A stretch of 14,266 bases of DNA from an uncultured Neomegalonema sp. (lineage in GTDB: Bacteria; Pseudomonadota; Alphaproteobacteria; Rhodobacterales; Rhodobacteraceae). Below are positions 7,099-13,835 of the stretch, piece by piece. Below the pieces are notes generated by a model. That model was not told the origin of the DNA. It ran no database searches and worked only from the letters and a program-made list of their open reading frames with translations. The DNA lies in NCBI GenBank assembly GCA_937958345.1, contig CALGNW010000168.1, positions 1 through 14,266 of the forward strand, read 5' to 3'. Each line of letters begins with the position of its first letter. Position 1 is the stretch's first letter. A program made the position numbers and the translations under genes.

Positions 7099-7127
7099 GT
7101 TGTAAGCGCGCAAAACGTTTGGTTCAA
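7099..7127 (-). promoter_or_regulatory. Possible hflKC promoter
   Basis: On the minus strand TTGAAC (7122-7127), a 17-bp spacer and TACAAC (7099-7104) give 4/6 matches to each sigma70 box. The -10 lies 46 bp before the hflK ATG. A heat-shock sigma promoter in the same region is an alternative, since the -35 reads GTTGAA. The rest of 7053-7314 shows no other gene or RNA that I can support. Confidence 0.35.
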
Positions 7128-7314
7128 CGCGCGTTCCATCACTGCAGTGCGATTTGGGGCGTATAGGGTGCGGGTTCAAGCGCCGAATGCAAGGTTCTGT
7201 ACCGAGTAGAACCCCGGCAACACCATTTGCGCCCGGGTAAATGCCCCGCATCGGACCGCAATCGCTGGCCCCGCAGCGGATTTCGCGCTATCGGAGCAGG
7301 CAAAACAAGGGGGC

Positions 7315-7911
7315 ATGCCCGTGATCAAAGAAGCCATCGAAACTCAGTTATACCTCGCCGCTCCCGCCCTTGATGCGCTGGACGAGGCCGTTCTGACTGC
7401 GGTCCTTGCCGAAGGCGTCGCGTGTCTGATGGTCGACGTCGCCTCCTTTACCGAAGCGCAAACCGATGCGCTGGAGCAGATGATTGCGGTGTGTGACCGT
7501 GCGGAATGCCCGCTGGTCGCCGCCGGTGATGATGCAATCGCGCTGGATGCGGCAAAGCGGTTTGCGTTGGACGGCGTGCACCTGACTGGCGGACCCAAGC
7601 AAATCGAATGGGCGCGCAAGCAGATCGGTCAGGATAAGATCGTCGGATATGGTGCGGGCACATCGCGGCACGACGGGTTGATCGCCGCGGAGGGCGGAGC
7701 GGATTACGTGATGTTCGGGCCGCTGTCGGAACTGGAGCTGGAGTTAATCGCATGGTGGCAGGCGGTGATCGAGACACCGCTGGTGGTTGATTCAGAGAAT
7801 TCCCTCGAAGGGGTCGTCGGAATTGCGGATTTTGCAATGGTTTCGCGTGGGTTTTGCAAGGAAAATCCGGTTGCATTCGTTCGGGAAATCAACGTCAGGC
7901 TGTCAGCCTAG
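7315..7911 (+). CDS. ThiE/TenI-fold protein, thiamine-phosphate-synthase-like (198 aa)
   Basis: The protein has a TIM-barrel of the thiamine phosphate synthase superfamily. DGVHL (residues 86-90) and the phosphate-loop-like GYGAGTSRHD...GGADYVMFGP (111-136) match ThiE landmarks. However, the N-terminal Q-x-R-x-K region and the T-x-T-K segment after the GADY-GP loop, which bind pyrimidine and diphosphate in ThiE, are not recognisable, so enzymatic thiamine phosphate synthesis is doubtful. The ATG at 7315 is only 1-2 nt from AAGGGGG, whereas the in-frame GTG at 7321 has better 7-nt spacing and may be the real start (196 aa). The gene is divergent from hflK and its 3' end overlaps the olsB 3' end by 9 nt. 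No thi genes are nearby. Confidence 0.8.
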   Translation: MPVIKEAIETQLYLAAPALDALDEAVLTAVLAEGVACLMVDVASFTEAQTDALEQMIAVCDRAECPLVAAGDDAIALDAAKRFALDGVHLTGGPKQIEWARKQIGQDKIVGYGAGTSRHDGLIAAEGGADYVMFGPLSELELELIAWWQAVIETPLVVDSENSLEGVVGIADFAMVSRGFCKENPVAFVREINVRLSA

Positions 7912-8706
7912 CTCCTTCACCATGTCTTCGGGCGACTTACCCGCGTAGAAACTGTGATAGCGCGCCGAGATTTTATCGGTCTCCATCACGAGGCAAACAT
8001 CTATCGTATTGAATTCCCTATCAATAAACGCGCCGTCTCCGACATATCCATTCAGCCGCAGGTACCCCTTTATCAGCGCCGGCATCTCTCGCATCGCCTC
8101 GGGACGGGTGACCTGATCCTCGGGTAAAAGGTTCATATCGTTATAGAAATCACCGACAACGCGCGGTCGCAAATGCTCGGGCGCAAGGCGGTTGTGATAA
8201 AGATACGACAGCGGCATGGCGAGCGCCTGCATATCCGACCCGTGAAAGCTCGCACAGCCAAACAGCAACCGCAACTTATGCATGTATATATATTGTGCGA
8301 GCGCCATCCACAGCAGTTGCATCGCCGCGCCACTGCGATAATCCGCATGAACGCACGAGCGCCCTAACTCAAGCGTTTCATGGGGATAGGCGAGAATTTT
8401 CTCGAGATCAAACTCCGATGCCGAGTAATATCCCGGCCCCGCCTTTGCAACCGATCCGCGCAGCAGTCTGTAAACCCCGATGACACGATCCAGCGGGTCC
8501 GTCTCCGCGCTCTCTGTATCGAACAAAATCAGGTGATCGCAATGGTCGTCAAAACGATCCATTTCCCGTCGGTCATCATGCTCGGCTTGCGAGGCGGAAG
8601 CGCCCATTTCTTCTACAAAAACGCGGTAACGCAGGCGTTGCGCGGCGCTGACATCCTCCTGAGTCTCGGCGAGGCGGGCGGTAAAACGGCCGGCGGAAAC
8701 TTCCAT
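7903..8706 (-). CDS. olsB: OlsB-like GNAT N-acyltransferase, ornithine-lipid synthesis (267 aa)
   Basis: This is a predicted L-ornithine N-alpha-acyltransferase, which moves a 3-hydroxyacyl chain from acyl-ACP to ornithine to give lyso-ornithine lipid at the cytoplasmic membrane. It has the OlsB/hemolysin-like GNAT pattern: RLRYRVFVEEMGA near the N-terminus, D-x-(F/Y)DDHCDHLI at about 50-60, VIGVYRLLRG, LELGRSCVHADYR at about 112-124, then LLFGCASFHGSD. The length fits. AAGGA lies 6 nt before the ATG. The second enzyme of the pathway, OlsA, is not adjacent in this window, unlike the olsBA pairs I recall in other Rhodobacterales. The gene is divergent from a TetR-family regulator gene that could control it, and it converges with the ThiE-like gene. 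Substrate assignment rests on family similarity only. Confidence 0.88.
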   Translation of the reverse strand: MEVSAGRFTARLAETQEDVSAAQRLRYRVFVEEMGASASQAEHDDRREMDRFDDHCDHLILFDTESAETDPLDRVIGVYRLLRGSVAKAGPGYYSASEFDLEKILAYPHETLELGRSCVHADYRSGAAMQLLWMALAQYIYMHKLRLLFGCASFHGSDMQALAMPLSYLYHNRLAPEHLRPRVVGDFYNDMNLLPEDQVTRPEAMREMPALIKGYLRLNGYVGDGAFIDREFNTIDVCLVMETDKISARYHSFYAGKSPEDMVKELG

Positions 8707-8835
8707 GGTGGTCCTTCGGAATCAGGCGGCGCGGAAATGGCCGTTTTCGCTGCGGATACTAGGATTTCCGGCCCTCCTGTGCAACGCCGGGATCAGCCGG
8801 ACTGGGCGGCGGAAAACATTCCCTTGCCGCGACAT

Positions 8836-8848
8836 TGAACAGCGTTCA
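8836..8848. promoter_or_regulatory. Candidate TetR-family operator (TGAACAGCGTTCA)
   Basis: A 13-bp dyad, TGAAC-AGC-GTTCA, lies in the divergent olsB/tetR gap. It sits inside a weak plus-strand promoter-like pair: TTGCCG at 8824-8829, a 17-bp gap, then CATACT at 8847-8852. Short palindromes overlapping a promoter next to a TetR gene are typical autoregulatory operators. Binding is inferred. Confidence 0.35.
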
Positions 8849-8966
8849 TACTCGATCCGAAAGCGCCCCTCGCACCGAAAATCACCCCGCAAAACCCGCG
8901 TTTTTTGAGGGAAAACTCTCGAATAGTCGGGCAAAACTCTGGAAAACACGCGCAAAAGCAGGGAAA

Positions 8967-9575
8967 ATGACGGCGAAACGGGATGCCCTCCGGGAAAAAC
9001 TCATCAAAGCGGCTGAAAAACGCATGCGGGAGGACGGCCTGCCCGGCCTTCGCGCGCGTGATATCACCAAGGATGCCGGCTGCGCGCTCGGCGGCCTCTA
9101 TACTGCGTTCGGAGGGTTGGACGAGTTGATCCTGCACGTTAACGCGCGCACTCTTGAACGGCTCAGCATCGAGATTGCTGCGGCGCGCGAGGGGCTGGAC
9201 CCGTCCGATGCTCTGCATGCGATTGCAAAGGCCTATGCCCGCTTTGCCAAAAAGAATCGCACATTATGGGATGCCCTGTTCGACCACACTCTGACCGAAG
9301 GCGCCGACGCACCGGACTGGTTCCGCATGCGCCAGCAGGGCGTGATGGCTCAGGTCGTCGAATCACTGGCTGCGTTTCAGCCCGACCTGTCCGGGCAGAC
9401 CCTGCAACTCAGAGCGCGCACGTATTTCTCGGCGATCCACGGCATTGTCGCGATCAGCCTGCAGGGGCGTTTTGTCGGCCTCGCGGATGACGCGCTCGAA
9501 CCCGAGATTGCGCGGTTTGTCGGTTATATCCTCGAGGGGAGCGTTGCCGCCTCAACGCGCGATACGACCCCGTAA
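8967..9575 (+). CDS. TetR/AcrR family transcriptional regulator (202 aa)
   Basis: The N-terminal DNA-binding domain is clear: REKLIKAAEKRMREDGL, then RARDITKDAGCALGGLYTAF (helix-turn-helix) and LDELILHVNARTLERL. The C-terminal ligand/dimer domain contains FAKKNRTLWDALFDHTL and FSAIHGIVAISLQGRF, resembling the WHG-type TetR C-terminal domain. The start at 8967 is chosen because the N-terminus then has normal TetR length; the frame stays open to a TTG at 8835, but that would add 44 residues of unusual composition with no ribosome site. GGGA lies just upstream of the ATG, at short spacing. The gene is divergent from olsB and abuts the TerB-J gene. The ligand is unknown; the neighbourhood allows olsB regulation or autoregulation. 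Confidence 0.93.
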   Translation: MTAKRDALREKLIKAAEKRMREDGLPGLRARDITKDAGCALGGLYTAFGGLDELILHVNARTLERLSIEIAAAREGLDPSDALHAIAKAYARFAKKNRTLWDALFDHTLTEGADAPDWFRMRQQGVMAQVVESLAAFQPDLSGQTLQLRARTYFSAIHGIVAISLQGRFVGLADDALEPEIARFVGYILEGSVAASTRDTTP

Positions 9576-10268
9576 ATGTCAATCTGGACCCGCCTTCTCG
9601 AGAGTCTGGCAGCTCTCAGCCCGCGCAGCCTGCTCGAGTTTTTCACCGGCACACGTCCGCCCGAGGCAACCGAGGGCTTTGCGATTGCTGTCGTCGCGCT
9701 CGGCGCAAAGATGGCAAAGGCCGATGGCAGGGTCACGCGGGACGAGGTTATCGCGTTTCGGGAGATTTTCCGGATCACCGATTCGGACCTGCCCGCCGTG
9801 GGGCGGTTCTTCGATCTTGCCCGTCAGGACGTTGCGGGGTTCGACCTTTACGCGGCTCAGGTCGCGCGCATGTTCGGCACGGACCGCGATGTGCTGGAGA
9901 CACTGCTCGATGCACTGTTTCACGTTGCAAAAGCGGACGGGCACTTGCACGAGGCCGAAATCGAGTTTCTGCGCATCGTCGCCACGACATTCGGATTCGA
10001 CGACCGGATGTTCGACTCGCTCTACCGGCGGCACAGCCTGAACCCGGACGAATCGCCCTACGCCATCCTCGGCGTTTCCGAGTCGGCATCGCACGACGCG
10101 ATAAAAGAGGCTTGGAAGGATCTGGCCCGCCGCTATCACCCCGACCGTTTGCGGGCGCGCGGTGTACCGGACGAGGCGGCGCGGCTGGCCGAAAGGCGTA
10201 TGGCCGAGATTAACGCGGCCTATGATGTGCTGCGTCAGAATAAACCGCTCCGCATTGCCGGTCCCTAA
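9576..10268 (+). CDS. TerB-J-domain protein, DjlA-like co-chaperone without membrane anchor (230 aa)
   Basis: Residues about 35-150 form a TerB-like helical domain with two acidic helix pairs (AKMAKADGRVTRDEV and HVAKADGHLHEAEIEFL). Residues about 160-224 form a J domain with the diagnostic HPD tripeptide (188-190, in RRYHPDRLRARG). J domains stimulate DnaK ATPase, and the TerB-J order is that of DjlA. E. coli DjlA has an N-terminal membrane segment; here the first 30 residues (LLESLAALSPRSLLEFF) are only moderately hydrophobic, so the protein is probably cytosolic or peripheral. The ATG directly follows the TAA of the TetR gene with zero spacing and no clear ribosome site, implying translational coupling. 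Confidence 0.93.
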   Translation: MSIWTRLLESLAALSPRSLLEFFTGTRPPEATEGFAIAVVALGAKMAKADGRVTRDEVIAFREIFRITDSDLPAVGRFFDLARQDVAGFDLYAAQVARMFGTDRDVLETLLDALFHVAKADGHLHEAEIEFLRIVATTFGFDDRMFDSLYRRHSLNPDESPYAILGVSESASHDAIKEAWKDLARRYHPDRLRARGVPDEAARLAERRMAEINAAYDVLRQNKPLRIAGP

Positions 10269-10288
10269 CGCCTTCATCGCACCTTAAC

Positions 10289-10309
10289 GCATACGGGGTA
10301 TCCCTATGC
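10289..10309. other. Small hairpin downstream of the TerB-J gene
   Basis: GCATA and GGG pair with CCC and TATGC around a GTAT loop, with a one-base bulge, 20 nt past the TerB-J stop. No T-run follows on the plus strand, so it is not a convincing terminator. It may be a processing or pausing structure between the two genes. Confidence 0.3.
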
Positions 10310-10353
10310 AGGGCGGAAAACCTTCATTCGCCGGTGATACCACGGAGAATTCT

Positions 10354-11367
10354 ATGGCTGGGACCAGCAGCATCGCGAGCCGGATGGAGAAACTGGCACA
10401 GATGAAGCGTGAAAAGCGCGCTTTGGCCGGTAATTCAAATGCGAAGGCGGCGGTTTCACCCGCGCCTGTGGCTCTGACACCTGAACCCGCCCCCGTGCGC
10501 CAGCCTGAACCTGAACCCGCTCCCGCACCGCAAAGGGTTGCGGCAGCCGTTCCTGAACAACAGGTCGAACCAACGATCTCTGCACCGGCAGAAGAATTCG
10601 ACATCAATGTTTCGGATGACGCGCCTGAACTGTCGGCGGCTCCCGAACCCGAGGACGACGACGCCTTCATGCGGATGATGAACGAGGAGCCAGAGGCCGC
10701 TGATCCGGCTCCGGCTCCGGCACAGGCCGCAGCCATCGACAGCGCGCCCGAATTTGAGCCGGTCAACAATGCCGCTGCGGACGCCTTTGCCAGCGAGTCG
10801 TCCCTATCCGAAATTGACGATCTCGGTTCCGAAATTCCTGACGACCTTCTCGGCGGCTTCGACACCGATGAAACAGTCGCCGTCGCCGCTGACGTCACCG
10901 AAACACCCGAGGCCGTGTCTGACAGCGTCCCGGTGCCCGACCCCGCCCAGGACAGCGCCGGTTTCGCGGCGGACCTGCCCGAAGCAAATATCGCCGCGCA
11001 GAGCGACGTCGATGCGATTGCGGCCTTGGCCGCCGCGCCTTCGATTGAACCCGAGGCAGAGCCGACAGTCACAGAGCCCGAAGTCGAACAGCCCGACTTT
11101 ACCCAATCGGAAATCGACAGCGAAACGCTGGAAAATGAATTCGCCCACGAGGCGGAACAGGTCTTCGGCGGACCGGCGGCCCCGGCTGCTGCACCTGAAA
11201 ATGAAACAGGCGGTCGCGTATCCCTGACATTCGATGACGAACGCTCGACACTCCTCAATCACGTATCGCGCCAGATGAACTGTTCGATTGACGACATCGT
11301 CGTCACCGCGCTCGACTGGTATCTTGATGCGCTGTTCGGTGAAGACGGCGAGGCGAAATCCGCTTAA
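10354..11367 (+). CDS. Acidic, mostly disordered protein with RHH-like C-terminal domain (337 aa)
   Basis: I do not recognise a named family. Residues 5-31 are a basic amphipathic segment (SSIASRMEKLAQMKREKRAL). Residues 32-61 are Pro/Ala/Glu-rich. Residues 62-287 are strongly acidic and low complexity, with only one basic residue (an Arg) in about 226, so almost surely disordered. Residues 287-330 (RVSLTFDDER, then STLLNHVSRQMN-CS-IDDIVVTALDWYLDAL) have the strand-helix-turn-helix pattern of ribbon-helix-helix dimers. The start at 10354 is chosen because GGAG lies 6 nt upstream; an in-frame ATG at 10306 lacks a ribosome site. The gene follows TerB-J in the same direction with an 85-bp gap, and its 3' end converges with yggS 24 bp away. 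Possible roles are DNA-linked scaffold, condensate former or transcription factor; none is shown. Confidence 0.85.
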   Translation: MAGTSSIASRMEKLAQMKREKRALAGNSNAKAAVSPAPVALTPEPAPVRQPEPEPAPAPQRVAAAVPEQQVEPTISAPAEEFDINVSDDAPELSAAPEPEDDDAFMRMMNEEPEAADPAPAPAQAAAIDSAPEFEPVNNAAADAFASESSLSEIDDLGSEIPDDLLGGFDTDETVAVAADVTETPEAVSDSVPVPDPAQDSAGFAADLPEANIAAQSDVDAIAALAAAPSIEPEAEPTVTEPEVEQPDFTQSEIDSETLENEFAHEAEQVFGGPAAPAAAPENETGGRVSLTFDDERSTLLNHVSRQMNCSIDDIVVTALDWYLDALFGEDGEAKSA

Positions 11368-11391
11368 TCACGGCGGGCTGCACCGGTCGGA

Positions 11392-12063
11392 TCAGGTCGT
11401 CACGCCTGACGGATCACGCGCACCGAAAATTGCCGAACCAACGCGGATCATCGTCGCGCCATGGGCAATGGCCGCCTCGAAATCCGCGCTCATTCCCATG
11501 CTGATTTCGTCCAGACCATTGCGATGAGCGATGTCCGCCAACGCTTTGAAATGCGGTTCCGGCGGCTGGTCTGCGGGCGGGATCGCCATGACACCGGCAA
11601 TCGGCAGATCGTATTCATCGCGGCACGCGGCGATAAAGGCATCCGCCTTGGCCGGATCAATACCCGCCTTTTGCGCCTCTTCACCGACATTCACCTGAAC
11701 CAGCAAACGCGGTGCTGCTCCGCGCGCCTGTATTTCGGTCGCGAGTTTGCGGGCCAGCCGGTCGCGGTCCAGCGTGTGGATTGTGTTGAACAGATCCAGC
11801 GCCGGTTTAATCTTATTGGTCTGCAACGGTCCGATCAGGTGCAGGTCGATGTCGTCATACAGGTCGCGCAGCGGCTCCCACCGCCCCTGCGCCTCCTGCA
11901 CGCGGTTCTCGCCATAGGTCCGGTGACCCGCCTGCAAGACCGCCTCGACCCGCGTGCGGGGCTGTACCTTTGACACGGCCAACAGCTTTGCACTTCCCGC
12001 CGGGCGGCCCGCCGCGGCAACCGCCGCCGCGACCCGCGCCTCGATTTCAGCAAGGGCGCTCAT
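11392..12063 (-). CDS. yggS: YggS/PLPBP family PLP homeostasis protein (223 aa)
   Basis: This is a single-domain PLP-binding protein with alanine-racemase-like TIM-barrel fold. It buffers pyridoxal 5'-phosphate and is not known to catalyse a reaction. Visible signatures are KLLAVSKVQP with the PLP Lys32, YGENRVQEAQ, LHLIGPLQTNKIK, VNVGEEAQKAGI, and the C-terminal SMGMSADFEAAIAHGATMIRVGSAIFG. The length is typical. Its ATG overlaps the stop of the upstream sulfotransferase gene as ATGA, so it is the last gene of a coupled three-gene unit. A link between PLP homeostasis and sulfation is not established. Confidence 0.97.
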   Translation of the reverse strand: MSALAEIEARVAAAVAAAGRPAGSAKLLAVSKVQPRTRVEAVLQAGHRTYGENRVQEAQGRWEPLRDLYDDIDLHLIGPLQTNKIKPALDLFNTIHTLDRDRLARKLATEIQARGAAPRLLVQVNVGEEAQKAGIDPAKADAFIAACRDEYDLPIAGVMAIPPADQPPEPHFKALADIAHRNGLDEISMGMSADFEAAIAHGATMIRVGSAIFGARDPSGVTT

Positions 12064-12923
12064 GCGCGGGCGGCGATGGACGCCGTCTCTGCTGCGATTT
12101 CGGGATAGAATTTCTGCAGGACCGGTTCGAACGCGGTGTGCAGTCGCGCAATCTGCGCATCGCTCAACGTATTACGCCAGCCGCCGACTTTGCCGGAATG
12201 GAAAAATGCGCTCATCTCTTTCGGTTTCTCGATAAAGCCGGATTTCTGTTCCTGCTTCTTCAACGCCTCCAGCCGCGTCAGCTTTAGCGCGTTGGCAAAT
12301 TGCTTGGGGTCGGGGCGCACCTGCAGGAACCCGAAGACCTTGGCAAAGCCGGTTTTCGGGTCATCGCGCAGGTCTTCATAACGCACGATATGACGGGCCA
12401 GCCCCTCGGACTCGGTCCAACTGCTGACGTGATCGTCCCACCGGCCTATGATCTCGAACAACCCGCGCGGCGATGACGACAAGCGCGACGGATCGAGCAT
12501 CGCATCAATCGCGCCGTCAATGTCTATCCCGCTATGGCGCGCGTAGGACGGCACGACGTCGAACGGATTGCGCATAATATAAATCGCAGCCGCCGTTATT
12601 TCGGGCGGGATCAGCGGCTGGTCGTGAACGAGAATACTCTGGTGATGGGTTTTGACGAAATGCGTCCCGTCCCGCGCATTCAGGATCAGGCGCAGGGCTT
12701 TGGGACGCAGCGCGAGATACTCGTCGAGCGAATTGAGTTCGAACTTCCCGCCCGCCGCCGCGTCGTAAAAATCGGCGCGGATATCACCCAGCGTAAATTT
12801 GCGCAGCTCGTTGATCGACAGGCCCTTGGTTCCGCCGATGAAGTAATTCGCCAGAAACGCCCGCATCCACGTGTTGCCGGATTTCGGGAACGAGGCAAGC
12901 CAGATGATACGGTTGTCGGTCAT
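12060..12923 (-). CDS. Sulfotransferase, PAPS-dependent family, second paralogue (287 aa)
   Basis: The enzyme should transfer sulfuryl from 3'-phosphoadenylyl sulfate to an unknown acceptor. Family features in order are WLASFPKSGNTWMR with the 5'-phosphosulfate loop PKSGNTW (13-19), FVKTHH with candidate catalytic Lys91/His93, YIMRNPFDVVPSYARH (3'-phosphate loop, Arg118 and Ser126), IVRYEDLRDDP (179-189) and the late GKVGGWRN (244-251), equivalent to the GxxGxWK motif. There is no signal peptide, so it is cytoplasmic. It overlaps both neighbours by ATGA junctions: the first paralogue upstream and yggS downstream. It shares motifs and layout with the upstream paralogue, but the middle regions differ clearly, so the acceptors may differ. 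Acceptor class (lipid, glycan, small metabolite) cannot be told. Confidence 0.92.
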   Translation of the reverse strand: MTDNRIIWLASFPKSGNTWMRAFLANYFIGGTKGLSINELRKFTLGDIRADFYDAAAGGKFELNSLDEYLALRPKALRLILNARDGTHFVKTHHQSILVHDQPLIPPEITAAAIYIMRNPFDVVPSYARHSGIDIDGAIDAMLDPSRLSSSPRGLFEIIGRWDDHVSSWTESEGLARHIVRYEDLRDDPKTGFAKVFGFLQVRPDPKQFANALKLTRLEALKKQEQKSGFIEKPKEMSAFFHSGKVGGWRNTLSDAQIARLHTAFEPVLQKFYPEIAAETASIAARA

Positions 12924-13747
12924 GTCAGGTATCCGAATTTCTTCATAACCGGGCCATGATCGGCGATCACCCGCTCGACCGTTTCGGCGGACAGAACCGC
13001 TCGGCCCTCTCCGCTTTTACCCGACCGGAAGAATCGCGTCGATGCCGGAGATTTCTCGCGAAACCCGCCCGCATCCTCCTGCTTGCGCGCTTCGGCGAAA
13101 CTGGACGCGGTGATCGCGGCATCCAGCCGCGCGGGATCGGCGGGCGCACCGAGGTCACGCAATACAGTGCCGAACGCCTTGGCCGGATCATCGAGCATGT
13201 CTTCATATCGCAGGACCGTGACAGGAAACTTGGCGGTCTGGGTCCACGATTTCACATGTTCGCTCCATGCTCCGTTGAACTGCCGCACCTGCGAGGCCGA
13301 GGGCAGAATGCACGTCGCCGTGTTCGATACTTCATCGGCGGCTTTATCGGTCGGCAAGCCATAATGATCGGCATAAGAAACGATCATATCCAGCGGATTA
13401 CGGACGATATAGAGGGCGCGGCGCGTCATTGACGGCGGTATCAGACGGATTTGGCCGACACGTTTGTTCTTGCAGTGGGTTTTGACCAGATTGACGTCCG
13501 CGCCGTTCGAGGCCAGCGCGCGAAACGCGGCGTCGCGGCCTTGCAGGCTGGCGTGATCATCCATCGGATTAAACGCTTTGCCCAGTGCCGCGCGGAACAG
13601 GGTCGCGTCGCTGTCGCCGGTTGCGAAATTCTCGACCTTGTTGATCGGCACCGGCATTTTTGATCCGGCCAGATAATTCGCAAGAAACAACCGCAGCCAG
13701 GTGTTTCCCGATTTCGGGTAGGAGGCGAGCCAGACAATATTTTTCAT
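12920..13747 (-). CDS. Sulfotransferase, PAPS-dependent family, first paralogue (275 aa)
   Basis: This is the first gene of the sulfotransferase-sulfotransferase-yggS unit. It has PKSGNTW (11-17) after IVWLASY, LVKTHCKN with Lys89/His91, YIVRNPLDMIVSYADHYG (Arg116, Ser124) and VLRYEDMLDDP (178-188). The C-terminal motif is GKSGEGRAVL (243-252), where the family's usual Trp is replaced by Gly; in the neighbour the same place reads GGWRN. That motif contacts PAPS in characterised sulfotransferases, so cofactor binding or specificity may be altered. It lacks a signal peptide. No strong ribosome site is visible (GGACCC about 10 nt upstream). The 3' end overlaps the next gene by ATGA. The porin gene upstream ends in a terminator about 52 bp before this ATG, so a separate promoter is expected in 13748-13798, though I cannot place a convincing one. 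Confidence 0.92.
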   Translation of the reverse strand: MKNIVWLASYPKSGNTWLRLFLANYLAGSKMPVPINKVENFATGDSDATLFRAALGKAFNPMDDHASLQGRDAAFRALASNGADVNLVKTHCKNKRVGQIRLIPPSMTRRALYIVRNPLDMIVSYADHYGLPTDKAADEVSNTATCILPSASQVRQFNGAWSEHVKSWTQTAKFPVTVLRYEDMLDDPAKAFGTVLRDLGAPADPARLDAAITASSFAEARKQEDAGGFREKSPASTRFFRSGKSGEGRAVLSAETVERVIADHGPVMKKFGYLT

Positions 13748-13798
13748 AGCGGTGACGGGTCCGGCGTAATCAGGCGGTCAGCGAAACAATCGCCCTTC

Positions 13799-13831
13799 AA
13801 AAGAAAAGGGAGGAGGCTTGCGCCCCCTCCC
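13799..13831 (-). terminator. Intrinsic terminator after the porin gene
   Basis: On the minus strand GGGAGGGGGC pairs with GCCTCCTCCC (10 bp, one G-U) around a GCAA tetraloop, followed by TTTTCTTTT. It is a strong Rho-independent terminator 28 nt after the porin stop. Confidence 0.9.
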
Positions 13832-13835
13832 TCAC

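Noticed and set aside
7160..7190. GGGTTCAAGC resembling a tRNA T-loop in the hflK/ThiE-like gap
   Set aside because: No T-stem pairing, acceptor stem or anticodon arm could be built around it.
10284..11258. Minus-strand open frame (324 codons) opposite the acidic protein
   Set aside because: The product is a Ser/Ala/Gly low-complexity string, as expected when the Glu/Asp/Pro-rich frame is read backwards; it has no start signal, and the plus frame has GGAG and an ordered C-terminus.
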